A stretch of 64,000 nucleotides of DNA from Hofstenia miamia (Eukaryota; Xenacoelomorpha; Acoela), in the NCBI GenBank assembly GCA_004352715.1, contig SCFE01000120.1, forward strand, positions 1,344,069-1,408,068. The letters run 5' to 3'. This document shows, one piece after another, positions 46,001 to 55,075 of the stretch (positions are counted from its first letter, which is position 1; every line of letters begins with the position of its first letter). The notes below the pieces were generated by a model. That model worked only from the letters and a program-made list of their open reading frames with translations. It was not told the DNA's origin and ran no database searches. The translations under genes and the position numbers were made by a program.

Positions 46001-47647
46001 TCTTCACAAGATAGAGGAAAGTTTTCGGAACTCTTATGTAACTACTGGCACATTGTGAATGCGAGGTCAACCATAAAATCCACTAAAATCAAGGATTGTT
46101 ACCCTGAACACATTTCTGATATTTTCATTTCTTGGTTTTGTGGAAATCTTCCGACTTGAGAGGCTTCAGTAGTCAAACATTTACAGTAGTTTCACATACA
46201 TCCTTAGCACTTTGAGATCTAGTGATATAGTTGCTTACAAAGAAAATGTTTGGATTGTTTTGACTGGTAAGGATAATTCCGATTGGATGGAGCAAAGATT
46301 TTATTTCTACAGACAAGCAAATCGTGCTAATTATGTGAGGCTAATTACTGGTTATATTGCAGAGATCAATTTTCATCAATTAGTAAAGAAATATTCTTGC
46401 TAGTTCTGATAATTTCAATGTTTTTTCTGACTATTGATCGTGGTGGGCTTTGCATTCCATTTGACTACATTTTGGAATTGACTACTTTTGAGGACGCTAA
46501 ACAACATCTATTAAAATTGAATAATCCTGTTGCTTCATTAGAAGCGAGTTACTGACTTTCACGAACAAAAATGGCGTCAATTTGTTTAAAAATGTCATCT
46601 TGGACATTATTTTCCCAAAGAATTCATCAAAAAACTTTTTATTTTTTTGCAAAAAATTTAATATCTGAACTTCGTGATATGATTTTAAGAAATAGTGGAA
46701 CGAAAATTAGTTTTAATAGATTTGTTTTCTTTTGTATTTTTAGCAATGATAATAACCTAGCACTAATAATAGTTGTGTTGATTTAGTCTAAATACTATTG
46801 AAACATTATCTTGGAGAATTTCAATATAGATTGATCGTTTAAAAAATTATGTAAATCAAAAAATATTTTTAAATTTAATAGATAATTTTAAGACCATTAG
46901 GAAATGTCTATAGATTGCAAGAGCTAAACTGAGTGTCGTATCTATGTAAATAGTAGATATCCATGACATTACTTTTCAATTGATTACGGTAAGATTTCCT
47001 TAATTTTCTGCACGAGCATAATTTGAAAATAGAGCACCCTATAAAATTGTTAATATTCAAACGATGTTCTGTAAATTTCTTTATAAATTTTCCACAGAGT
47101 GAATTGTTTATTCNNNNNNNNNNNNNNNNNNNNNGATTACGGTAAGATTTCCTTAATTTTCTGCACGAGCATAATTTGAAAATAGAGCACCCTATAAAAT
47201 TGTTAATATTCAAACGATGTTCTGTAAATTTCTTTATAAATTTTCCACAGAGTGAATTGTTTATTCAAATTAAACAAATAGAAGTCCTTTATCATTTCTA
47301 GTAACACAAGCAAGCAATGTCTATATATATATATATATATATATAATTGAATGTTTACCTGGATGAAGTTTGTAGTACTGTTGAATAAGCTTATAAGATG
47401 TCGAGGGATTAATTTGAAGTCGCAATTCATCAATTAAGCGAGGTGGACACACTAATCTTTCTCTCAAAAAATTCAAAATACGCCATTGATCAGCGATTGC
47501 TTCTTTAATAACGTCATCACATATATCAGGGAATCTCGCACGATAATACGGAATGCAATCGCGTTGTTCACCACTATTTAACCATAATGTGTATACATCA
47601 GGATCTACTATAATTTGTGAACCACAGGTCACACTCCAAGATGTCAT
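37023..47647 (-). CDS. FIBP: Acidic FGF intracellular-binding protein homologue (4 exons, 386 aa)
   Basis: Homologue of FIBP, which in mammals binds internalised FGF1. The model uses four exons: 47359-47647, 38122-38354, 37579-37910 and 37023-37329. Phases 1, 0 and 2 all match at the junctions, giving 1161 nt, which is 386 aa plus a stop. Vertebrate FIBP is about 357-364 aa; removing a 26-residue internal duplication in exon 2 leaves 360. Family landmarks visible are DPDVYTLWL near the start, CPPRLIDELRLQI, the ELLGRSL..KDLD segment, NIQKLF..YAAAVF.CNNRF and the C-terminal KDLRDFFVDVHDKVV block. No membrane segment or signal peptide is seen. Splice sites are GTAAAC, GTATGC and a weak GTTGAT donor; acceptors are GTATGTAG, ATTTAG and ATATAG. 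Intron 1 is 9004 bp and packed with transposons, whereas introns 2 and 3 are 211 and 249 bp. Assignment is from remembered family similarity. Confidence 0.88.
38161..38319 (-). repeat. In-frame tandem duplication inside FIBP exon 2
   Basis: Two adjacent units of 81 nt (38239-38319) and 78 nt (38161-38238) share an identical 54 bp core encoding VLAERLSLPLRVCHRHFD. The leading 27 and 24 nt parts have diverged (TSKQRKDLD versus TSHNVKFE). Both lengths are multiples of three, so the frame is kept. Other FIBP proteins carry this segment once. Confidence 0.9.
38411..38992 (+). mobile_element. Short mariner-like element with ~62 bp inverted repeats
   Basis: The left end CTGTTCCAAAGTCCCTACG (38411 on) is repeated inverted at the right end (38929-38990), matching over about 62 bp with a few mismatches. 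Between them the plus strand encodes AAMAKEYLIGPFF.EGRMDSQRYIELM, resembling the region after the second catalytic residue of Tc/mariner-type transposases (IIGPYFFEG...YLxML). At 582 bp it is an internally deleted copy. It sits in FIBP intron 1, starting only 57 bp from the intron 1 acceptor. Confidence 0.75.
39120..39960 (+). other. Degenerate transposase-like stretch
   Basis: Translation near 39240 gives YIWIKQYKNRTGTFLIDAPRS, similar to the helix-turn-helix (trihelical) start of mariner-type transposases. The rest is scrambled by stops and no ends were found. It may be a piece of the same family as the neighbouring 38411-38992 element. Confidence 0.35.
39990..40390 (+). pseudogene. LINE C-terminal fragment
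   Basis: The reading VKDLGVIIDQHFK, then an open stretch (40179-40361) with VMYASQTCWPS, FWALRSLDIS and LLLWQVYGIMSLKD, resembles the post-palm and C-terminal part of LINE RTs (VKDLGVxID; GLxxLxY..RL..L...SL..RR). It is short, 5'-truncated and broken, and it adjoins the start of the next LINE. Confidence 0.5.
40480..42131 (+). pseudogene. LINE with endonuclease and RT, 5' portion
   Basis: Near 40620 the reading has LIIGGDFNKCP, the AP-endonuclease DN motif, then HLDVLLTNTPNSF and NKDPPWVTQTMKYL. An open 367-residue stretch (41043-42146) then has FPDMWKNDIIVPVPKIKEV, LRPIVITEVPAKLLER, DDQFAYTKGKSADMAL, IVFFDYSKAFNMVEH, GLPEGTAAGPSLFPLML and KFADDLTG, which are the RT motifs from the fingers to the catalytic DD. 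It is interrupted at 42132 by a P-type transposon and resumes at 45008. The endonuclease half is broken by stops. CR1/L2/Jockey-like group; the exact clade cannot be resolved by eye. Confidence 0.8.
42124..42131 (+). repeat. Left target-site duplication (GTCACAGT)
   Basis: The 8 bp GTCACAGT flanks the P-type transposon on this side and again at 45008-45015. Removing one copy and the insert restores the LINE reading ...VLSHSKINSL. P superfamily elements make 8 bp duplications. Confidence 0.8.
42132..45007 (+). mobile_element. P-type (THAP) DNA transposon, 2876 bp
   Basis: Ends are inverted repeats of about 60 bp (left ..AAGGCAATACATAATACAGG, right its complement, continuing through TAGCGTAGGCCCA). 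The right end reads CA.. from outside, as in P elements; the left first base appears to have changed to A. An 8 bp duplication, GTCACAGT, flanks it. The size is close to the 2.9 kb of the canonical P element. It carries a transposase gene with an N-terminal THAP finger, disabled by two stops and one frameshift. It is inserted in a LINE in FIBP intron 1, in the LINE's orientation. Confidence 0.88.
42300..44806 (+). pseudogene. THAP-domain P-element-type transposase, disabled
   Basis: The frame opens at an ATG (42300). CSVYGC and VFGFPKK are the first cysteines and FP motif of a THAP C2CH finger, and VCKLHWPRHF near 42498 is the C-x2-H half. A TAA at 42432-42434 interrupts the finger and a second TAA lies at 42954-42956; both are in the same frame, so nonsense mutations are more likely than introns. 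The frame resumes into a 473-residue catalytic region (43125-44546) with IFDEVSIKPNLFYNAG, KFQFGGPKFIF, a conserved CDNHKMN and LGHWQSDDIEEKFGYYRQ with GGNYY, all P/THAP9 transposase landmarks. A frameshift near 44530 leads to the last 89 residues (44537-44806). The protein cannot be made as it stands. Confidence 0.85.
45008..45666 (+). pseudogene. LINE, 3' portion after the P-type insertion
   Basis: The reading continues from the 5' part: GHSKINSLQINELKTADLV, then after a shift VTDFKLLGVLIDKGLTLNSEI (the post-palm block) and, after another shift, VYAPLALSGSN with KIAEKASKIIDEQLP up to YGAKLYNNM and a stop. It ends in (CTTTA)n at 45634-45666, a pentanucleotide tail like that of other LINEs here but of different sequence. 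Confidence 0.8.
45634..45666 (+). repeat. (CTTTA)n tail of LINE
   Basis: Six or so tandem ACTTT units close the LINE 3' end. Confidence 0.85.
46000..46790 (+). pseudogene. Second P-type transposase relic
   Basis: The plus-strand reading ELLCNYWHIVNARSTIKS, then LTGKDNSDWMEQRFYFYRQ and ANYVRLITGYI, parallels the LGHWQSDDIEEKFGYYRQ..YYIGYRQI region of the neighbouring P-type transposase. DRGGLCIPFD and a basic C-terminal stretch (46571-46786) follow. Stops and shifts are scattered and no inverted repeats were recognised. It is a separate, older P-type insertion or a second family in the same intron. Confidence 0.55.
46982..47266. repeat. 132 bp direct repeat flanking an assembly gap
   Basis: Positions 46982-47113 and 47135-47266 look identical, separated by 21 N. 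This is either a tandem duplication or an unmerged overlap of two contigs. Confidence 0.85.
47114..47134. other. Assembly gap (21 N)
   Basis: Lies between two identical 132 bp blocks. Confidence 0.98.
47322..47344. repeat. (TA)n microsatellite next to FIBP exon 1
   Basis: TA run only about 14 bp inside the donor of FIBP intron 1. Confidence 0.85.
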
Positions 47648-48437
47648 AAACTATCAAAACTGAATTGAAACAACTAAAAAATTAAATCACATGCTAAATT
47701 TAATTCGTGACTAATACAAATATAAAAAGAGATTGTCAAATTACTTGAAATATGACTATGTTGATAAAATGAGAATTTTGTCCTGGAAATTAAATTCTTC
47801 GAAGTAAATGAGACCGAGAGAAATTTGCACGAACGATTACTTTCTCATTACCCTACAAACCAAGGGCGGAGAGAACACCGTGCTTCAACGTAAATTTCGT
47901 TACCGGTGGGTGGTTTAGCCTGAAACTATAATTTTAGCCAAATTTCATATCTGATCAGATACTATTAAAAATTAATCACCGGAATATTATTTCAACAGTG
48001 GCCTATTTGGCATCAGCAAGGGACTTCTTTTCTTTTTGACTGTATTTGATTATCCGGATTTCCAAGCATTGTTTCCGGGTAGTTGTTTCTAACATTATTG
48101 AATTATTTATATCAATAAAATTTTAAATTTTAAAATTTCTTACCATAAAATTATGTCAAGCATCTATATTTGAAAAATTTTCTCAATTGTTGAGAAATTT
48201 CGTGACGTTAACCCATGAAAAGAAAATAACTTTGACAAATATTTGATGTTAACGTATTTTTAAGCGTTCGACTAAACATAATCCTTCAATTTTAACATCA
48301 TTTTAATGTTGTAAAATTTTTAATTTATGAAAGACACTAAGAAAGTACAATAACAAATATGTCATTGACAATATATGAACAATAAATACTAACAGTCATT
48401 GCAAATATTTGCTATGTTACATGAATCATTGCTAAAA
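47648..48437 (-). other. Intergenic spacer, MRPS18A to FIBP
   Basis: About 790 bp, expected to contain the MRPS18A 3' end and the FIBP promoter. No motif stood out. Confidence 0.5.
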
Positions 48438-48830
48438 TTACAAAAAGTTAATAGTTTTTTGTTCAAAGCAGCTCCGTTCACTAAATCCATAAGGCATAAT
48501 AAAATTTTCTGGGCGAGGCAGCAATTTATTGAGCTGTGCTTTATTCATAGCGTCTTTTAAAGTGCGATATTGTTTTTTACATAAACCCGTGGTGTGGCGC
48601 GGGTAAATACGATTCTTCTCATCCATAAATTGCTTAATTATAAGAACATCTTTCATTGTTAAACTCAGATTTAACCTGCAAAGTGGACATGCTTCTTTTC
48701 CTTCGAAAGGTGGGAGTTTAGGATTTGATTCTTTAATAACTCCTTCTAATGTGGTAACATTATTTACAGTACTAACTTTAACATGGCGGGATATATGTCT
48801 ACATTGAAATAGAAACAGCCGTGAAAACAT
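48438..48830 (-). CDS. MRPS18A: Mitochondrial ribosomal protein S18A (mL66) homologue, 130 aa
   Basis: Homologue of the S18-related mitochondrial ribosomal protein S18A (mL66), a component of the mitoribosome. The S18 fold region shows the paired cysteines of CPLCRLNL, then DVLIIKQF, the PRHTTGLC motif and a basic, LLP-ending helix, in the same order and spacing as animal S18A. The N-terminus (MFSRLFLFQCRHISRHVK) is basic and hydroxylated with no acidic residue, as expected for a mitochondrial presequence, which supports the ATG at 48830. The alternative is that the coding exon begins at a plausible acceptor (TTCAATGTAG|ACATATATCC) just inside this ATG, with an upstream exon elsewhere. The protein ends soon after the S18 core and lacks the longer C-terminal tail of the vertebrate protein. 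It lies about 790 bp upstream of FIBP on the same strand, and an inverted-repeat element begins about 190 bp upstream of its start. Confidence 0.82.
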   Translation of the reverse strand: MFSRLFLFQCRHISRHVKVSTVNNVTTLEGVIKESNPKLPPFEGKEACPLCRLNLSLTMKDVLIIKQFMDEKNRIYPRHTTGLCKKQYRTLKDAMNKAQLNKLLPRPENFIMPYGFSERSCFEQKTINFL

Positions 48831-49020
48831 TCAAATCTAAATTATTGAATATACAATTAGTGTATACATTTTAAAGAATGATATTAGCATGAACCTCGGA
48901 TTTATAAGAACATGACACGAACATTTATTGTTTCCACTGATTCTGTAGAAAAACGGTTTGTAAGCAATCATGCAATGCATCTCGGTGTGCAGAAAACATC
49001 TTTTAAATTCAAAAAATATT

Positions 49021-49345
49021 TTGTGAGTCAGAGTGGGGTCCAGGGAACCTGAAAAAGTAAAATTTAAAATTCTGCTATTTTTAGTTTTGAGAAAGTAAAA
49101 TATTTCAAAATAGCGGATTTTTGAAATTTTTCCAATTAAAAAATATATCATCGACGGAACCTTTTTATGGAGTTAGAGTGGAGTCCTATGAATAAAAAAA
49201 TGTAGAATTTAAAGTCGTGCTATTTCTAGATTTCGAGATAATTCAAGTTTTATTTCTAAAATGCGAATATTTCAAAAATCTTCAATAGTTTTAATAAGTT
49301 TTATCAAATTTTCAGTTATTTATATGTGCTTTTAAAATAGTGTCC
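49021..49345 (+). repeat. Left inverted terminal repeat
   Basis: Two tandem diverged subunits of about 140 bp, beginning at 49023 (GTGAGTCAGAGTGG) and at about 49170 (GGAGTTAGAGTGG). It ends at the motif GTGTCCCGAGAAC, complementary to TCTCGGGACAC on the right. Confidence 0.8.
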
Positions 49346-49601
49346 CGAGAACAAAATTTAAAATTACTGTAAAATCAAAACAAAGATATCCAAAACAATT
49401 TGCTGTAAAAATAGGTGTTCACTATTTGAAGTCATGATATCATGTTCGATAGACGATGTGAATTGATCTCATGTACAGCTGTGTAAATAATATATTAAAT
49501 AGATAGCTGATTTAACGACGCTCAACGTTTTGAATAAGACAGCCGATATATAATCGCTCATTCATTCCAAATCTTTATTAGATAAATTCTGTGACATTGT
49601 T

Positions 49602-50273
49602 GTGAAAATCAAGTATTGCCAGTGGACACGAGAGAGCCAGGAACAGAGTGTGTTTAATATGTTAACGGAAGGGGCCAGATCGCTATCAGATCTAGATGAA
49701 GAAAATATAAGAAAATATGTTATCATCAGAGACGACAAATCGAATCAAAAATTCCCGTCTGCGCTATGTAGTGTCTGCTATCTATTATTATCGAAGAAAA
49801 AAACTGACGAGAGTGTTGAACTACCAATCGCTGAAGATTATAATCCACAACAACCTATTAATCTTCGGTCACTTACACATTGTACCTGCAGAATTTGTGT
49901 AGTGTCGAGAGCGAAGAATCAAGCCGCCTTATCATTAAAAAAGAAACTGGAAGACCATCAGGAAATGGAACGAATATTAACTCTCAAAAATAGACGACAA
50001 ACTTCAAAATTTGTTCTAAATTGTTCCTTCGGCAAGATATATCGTTACTGCGAGCACTCTGCCAACCTTTGCAGACCGAGACGTCAAAAAATTTACAATA
50101 TAGAAGCGTTGATTGCTAATGATGAAACGACTAGACAGCCGCTATCAAGCAGATCACTAAATGACTTCGAATCACCTCTAGCTACATTGGAATATCATTC
50201 GAAACCCATTCAATCATCAAAAAGAGGACTACGACAAACCACATCTTCAAGAAAAATAATTGAACCGCAGTAG
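49602..50273 (+). CDS. Cysteine-rich protein of unassigned transposon (223 aa)
   Basis: Open frame inside the inverted-repeat element. It starts near MKIKYCQWTRESQEQ and has an acidic DLDEENIRKYVII segment. Paired cysteines follow (CSVCYLL near residue 57, and CTCRICVVSRAK near 95-105), which could form a treble-clef or RING-like zinc site. A charged helical stretch (LKKKLEDHQEMERIL), two more cysteines (FVLNCSF, YRYCEHSANLC) and a serine/arginine-rich end complete it. The TAG at 50271-50273 is probably a nonsense mutation, because the same frame continues as KKGPYDINHQLDD through SIDRWTVVFKDLSAF. The start may be a few codons off. A DNA-binding role is inferred only from the cysteines and the position. 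A similar arrangement occurs, as far as I recall, in uncharacterised proteins of cnidarians and insects. Confidence 0.55.
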   Translation: MKIKYCQWTRESQEQSVFNMLTEGARSLSDLDEENIRKYVIIRDDKSNQKFPSALCSVCYLLLSKKKTDESVELPIAEDYNPQQPINLRSLTHCTCRICVVSRAKNQAALSLKKKLEDHQEMERILTLKNRRQTSKFVLNCSFGKIYRYCEHSANLCRPRRQKIYNIEALIANDETTRQPLSSRSLNDFESPLATLEYHSKPIQSSKRGLRQTTSSRKIIEPQ

Positions 50274-51365
50274 AAGAAAGGACCATATGACATCAATCAC
50301 CAACTAGATGATCGCTTTGAGTTACAAAAGCCGCAATATTACAGTGACAGTCAAAAGGAATCTATTGACAGATGGACTGTAGTTTTCAAAGATCTCTCTG
50401 CTTTCGTCAATTATGTAATTGAAGAGAAAATTTGGATGCTTCAGAATTGATTATAAAAATCGGAATCGACGGAGGCCGCGGTTTTATAAAAATGACATTG
50501 TCTATTTTTCATATTGATGATATCTCACAATCAAATTTTAAGAATTCTGGTGTTCAGAAATGCCTTTTAATGGGGATAGTCGCGTGTGTACCTGAAAATT
50601 ACATCAATATCAAATGTATGTAGATTAATGTCGGAATAAACTAACTACAAAAAGAATACACAGTAGCTGAAGACCTCAAGCTTTGCAATATTTTATTAGG
50701 ATTGATGGCCCATGGGAGTCTTCATCGTGCTGCTGGTGCAACATAGAAAAAAAGAATCTTTCAAAAGAGGCCAACGTCAAACGTTGAATAGCTTACGAGA
50801 ATTATTTTGGACGTTCTATGATTCCGGTTCAGCAAAGAGCAAGGCGAAAGAATATGGATATGTCGTACATGCTCCGATAATACATACTATTACTAACGAC
50901 TCTGTTCCTGTACTCTACTTAATTCCTCCGCCAGACTACATCTACTGTGTGGACCAATAAATACAATCTTTTCTGTAGTGAAGGAAAATTTCCCAAACGA
51001 AAGTGACCGTTGGGTTATGCAATGTTGATTCATGGGGGATCGTTTACAGGAAATGCAAATAGAACTTTGTTGCAGAATGTGGATAAACTTGCCCATATAG
51101 CCCCTCCATCATCTTTGAAGTTTGTAGAAACACTCGTGCGTTCAATTCCGTAGTGGAGGGGCGCTATGGATCCGATCTTGCTGCTGACTACAAAGAGAGA
51201 ATAGAAATATTTCAAGAAAGCTACACGAAAACCAGATTGAGTATCAATCCAAAAATGCATGCAGTGATCCACCATATACCACACTTCTGCTCCTTCAAAG
51301 GAGTGAACAAACCACTGAAGCTATTCATCATGAGTTTGAAACAACATGGAGAAATTACAAAATAA
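50274..51365 (+). pseudogene. Decayed second half of the unassigned element's protein
   Basis: Continues the previous frame, then shifts. Readable blocks are SIDRWTVVFKDLSAF, IIKIGIDGGRGFIKMTLSIF (50440-50510; the KIGIDGG-GF-K motif), LRELFWTFYDSGSAK, VVHAPII, VPVLYLIPPP, ENFPNESDRWV, IHGGSFTGNANRTLL with NVDKLAHIAPPSSLKFVETL, and finally YKERIEIFQESYTKTRL and PKMHAVIHHIPHF. From memory this block order matches a family of uncharacterised invertebrate proteins that I cannot name further. The aspartates in KIGIDGG and DSGSAK and the histidine of KMHAVIHH are candidates for a DDE-like catalytic set, but that is a guess. At least five frame changes or stops make this copy inactive. Confidence 0.5.
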
Positions 51366-51504
51366 ACGATAAAGACCACCCACCAAATTTCGGAAACCAG
51401 CTTTTAGCAGCAGTGCAAATTTTTAAAAGTCAACACCTATGAATACAGAAAATTATTTTGGATCTTTGTTTTGGTTTACATTTTATAAAAATTTCCAAAA
51501 TTTT

Positions 51505-51920
51505 TCTCGGGACACTATTTTAAAAACATATTAAAATAATTGAAAATTTGATAAAACTAATTAAAACTGTTGAAAATTTTAAATGTTCGCATTTTTGAAA
51601 TAAAATTTGAATTTTCTCGAAAGCTAGAAATAGCATGACTTTAAATTCTACATTTTCTAATTCATAGGACTCCAATCTAACTCATTAAAAAGGTTTCGTC
51701 GATGATATATTTTTTAATTCGAAAAAAAATAAATTTAAAAAATTTAAAATTCGAAAAATTTCAAAAATCCGCCATTTTGAAAAATTTTAATTTTCTCGAA
51801 AACTGAAATAACAGGATATTAAATTTTACTTTTTCGGGTTTCCTGGACTCCACTCTGACTCACAAAAAGTTTTCATCGATGATATATTTTTTTAATCTAA
51901 AAGTTGTTTCGGGTAAACCG
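51505..51920 (-). repeat. Right inverted terminal repeat
   Basis: Begins with TCTCGGGACACTATTTT, complementary to the inner edge of the left arm, and runs through CTCTGACTCAC at about 51854-51864. A partial third subunit (CATCGATGATATATTT) lies just outside. Confidence 0.8.
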
Positions 51921-54900
51921 TGGCATTAACAAATACTGAATTGGCATAACACATAATTTCCGAAGTTTCTTATACTGATATTATATTTACATACTAGAGT
52001 TATAAACACTTTAGACTTTAAAAACATTTATTTGTCCGCATGACAAAAAAAAATATACTAATAATATTAAACACTCAATTATTATCACGATTTACAATGC
52101 TACAGTTTCTGCTGTATAAACTTGTTTATAGGCATTAGTTAATAGGCTGCTACGTTTTAGTTAGGCCGGGTTTACACACCATGGAGTTGCTGCACTCCCA
52201 TGTAATCTGCCAAGAAAACAGTTATCTGGAAAATTATCAACGATGTTGCAGACAATTACCCATAACCGTGCACATATTTGGCAGCTGCTCCCAAACAATT
52301 ATATCAATTTCCATTAAAATACATTTGAGATTTGTGCACGGCCTTAAACAAACAGCTGTTCATGCTGTCTGATTAGCGTGTATTTGTATCACGCAAATCG
52401 ATATTATCACACACGTGCGTTCTTATACATTCGAGGTCGAATAGGTTTATCAGTTTATACTGACAAAAATAAATTCAATGAAATTCTTCACTTGATACTA
52501 AAAACTAATCCATAACTGCCACACTTTGAAAATCATAACTACGCATACCGATAGGAAAATGATCCTAATTACACAGTTAAGTTAGTGCGATCTAGAACAT
52601 GTGGCGAGACTTGAAGATCAGGCAGACCCAGCTTGACGCCTTTGTCAGTATATTTTTGCTTTGGGTAGAGTCAATTTTGAAAAATTCGAGTCAGTCGAAC
52701 ATAGCATTAATCTATCAATGCATGTTATTAAATTAAAGAAAGAATACCGGTCAACTATCACTTGATTAAATTTTGTTTGTATACAAACTAAAAAGTGATG
52801 CTTTAATATAACTTTTATGAATGAATAGAAAGTAGAACGTTTATGTAAAAATTTAACAACAATAAAATCTTAATTTTGTACTCAGTGGACTACGAAGATA
52901 ATTCATTTTAACACCTTGATGTTAGTTACAATCGCTAGACAATATTGCTCAACCCCAATCACAAAATTATACATATATTATATTTCAAATAGGGAAACAT
53001 ACAACGTATCTTTCAATATCCAATCAATAAAATCTAGTTGACACAAACAACTCAAAAAACTTAAATTTCGAATCTGTTGAGCGCATAAAATATTTATAAT
53101 TCCTACAAAATTCACTAATTTAAAGAAAACAAAGCATTTTATTCATAATTATATAATCGAACATATGGCTAGAACTAACTAATCGTAAGCAAATAATGGA
53201 TATTCCACACCAATGAATTGATTACTTGATTAATCGAAGGCAAAATGAAGATGATAGCTGCCTCATATACTAACAAGTTATTCGAGCCAGAGCATAAAAA
53301 TTAAAGGCTATGAATAACAAGCTATTGCAAGCCTGGTATATAATTAAGGATTATCAGCAAAAATTCGAAAATATAAAAGAATTTTTAACCCTATGCTACG
53401 TTTATAAACATCTCAAGTAGCCACTTCTTTACATGAAGTGTGCTATACCTACATTATGCAAGATAGCAATAAATTGTCAGTCAAAAAATTGTGTGGAGCC
53501 TAGAAGGCAACAAGTAATTAGTGCATGCATTATGCTTTAAATTCACACCATTATGAGGTGCTGATTAATCAATTAAAACGATTTAATTAATAGAGATTAA
53601 ATGATTAATTGCCCTTGCTCTAATAGAAAAAGTGTTTAAAGCACATGACTATTCTATTCAAATCCAAAAAATTACGTGTCCAATATAGTATCATTAATTG
53701 AATAGCGCATGCTACTTCACTAACAATAAACGTGTATGCGGAGAAATCGTTGTTTTAAAATAGATATACATTCATCTTATGTATATAGAGAAAGAACTTC
53801 CTATTTAATATTTCTTCTTCCATTTTTGCAATACAGCTAAACAGCACAAAGCGGGAATTAAAAAAATAATTTTGTACAAAATGCTACTGTAGTGTATAAA
53901 TTTTTTATATATCTTATTTTATATTTTAAATTTAGTTATGGAAACCTATTAATCCCAAACAACATTGGTCAATTTTATCTTACCATTGTGGAAAAAGCCA
54001 AGTGTGTAATATGGAATTTATTAGTCAAGTACTGCTTTGCATACAAAATCGGGCGTTATTTTACTTTAGGTGAACCACTTGCAATGGCGTCATAAAATAA
54101 TAATTATACCTAAACCTAACACCAATACCTACCCCAACACTCAAATATTTGCAAAAAATTAATCAACATGATGAAATGCAAAACACTTGCAATGCTTGGG
54201 CTGCAGGGTTAGTTTTAAGGTCCGAGTTTAATACTCATTTTATGACGTCAATTGAATAGGGGACTTTCACCCAAAATTAAAAACTTTCAGAATGCTACTT
54301 TATTGCTGAATAATCAATAGAAAAGTCCCTATAGTAGGCGACCAGGATTTAAAAATTAAATATTTTCAAAATATTCATCATTTAACTTAACAATTTGTTA
54401 CGTTAGAGGACCTAATTGAAAATTTCCCATGAGTATTTAAGCAACATGGTATGGATAAAACCCACCAAATTTGGATGACCATAAAAACTCACTAAATGTG
54501 AACATGATAAAAAAATTTTCGTGGGACTTTTTCAAAAAAAATTTGATGAGTCATCCAAAAAACTTTTCTAGACCAGTTTTTTACGAGGAACAATCTGACA
54601 TCCTCAAAATTTTGAAAAAAATTAATATTTGAATCAGTATAGTCCTTTTTTTAGTTTAACGATATAAATGTAATTCACCTCTCAGATAAAAGTTTTCTGT
54701 AATTGAAAAAGAGTGTATGTTATAATTTGGTAAGTATATTTAATAATTTTAATAAAAATATATAAATTTCTAATTGCAAACATACAGTAAATATACTAAA
54801 CTACGACGAAAACTTTTAATAAGTCAAGGCTATAATCCGTATTAAGTTTTATATTACGTCATAAATTTTTACCAATCAAAAGTATTGTTACAGCATTAGT

Positions 54901-55067
54901 AGTATTTGAGAAACTTTTTAATGTGATATTCGTTTTAATAAAGATTAAATATTGTTGTAATAGGATTAAATTATGATTTAGAATATTATAATTATAATTA
55001 ATGTTTTAAGCAGTGCTTTGTAGAAATTATTCAATTTGTTTTTGAATGAATAGTTCAATCTAATTTA
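51921..55067. other. No gene seen
   Basis: AT-rich sequence. GGCCGGGTTTACACACC at about 52163 resembles a transposon end, but no partner was found. Confidence 0.5.
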
Positions 55068-55075
55068 GTTAATTT

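Larger units (their letters stand above)
38355..47358 (-). other. FIBP intron 1, a 9 kb transposon nest
   Basis: Bounded by donor GTAAAC at 47353-47358 and an acceptor ending GTAG at 38355-38358. On the opposite (plus) strand it holds a mariner-like element (38411-38992), further transposase and RT relics (39120-40390), a LINE (about 40480-45666) split by a P-type transposon (42132-45007), and a second P-type relic (46000-46790). It also holds a duplicated 132 bp block around a gap (46982-47266) and a TA run. Confidence 0.8.
49021..51865 (+). mobile_element. Transposon with long compound inverted repeats, superfamily not assigned
   Basis: The left arm (about 49021-49345) and right arm (about 51505-51865) are inverted copies over roughly 330 bp. 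The outermost shared bases are TTGTGAGTCAGAGTGG on the left and their complement on the right. Each arm holds two diverged subunits of about 140 bp, both starting GAGT(C/T)AGAGTGG(A/G)GTCC. The right arm appears to run further out (to about 51920). Inside are a 223-residue ORF with paired cysteines and a decayed second coding region. I could not match it to hAT, P, Tc1, piggyBac, Maverick or Helitron signatures. No target duplication could be fixed because the outer edges are AT-rich. Confidence 0.75.

Noticed and set aside
50893-51284. Minus-strand open stretches within the unassigned transposon
   Set aside because: Antisense to the readable blocks GGSFTGNANRTLL and KFVETL on the plus strand.
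52163-52380. GGCCGGGTTTACACACC as the end of a mobile element
   Set aside because: No inverted partner or target duplication found nearby.
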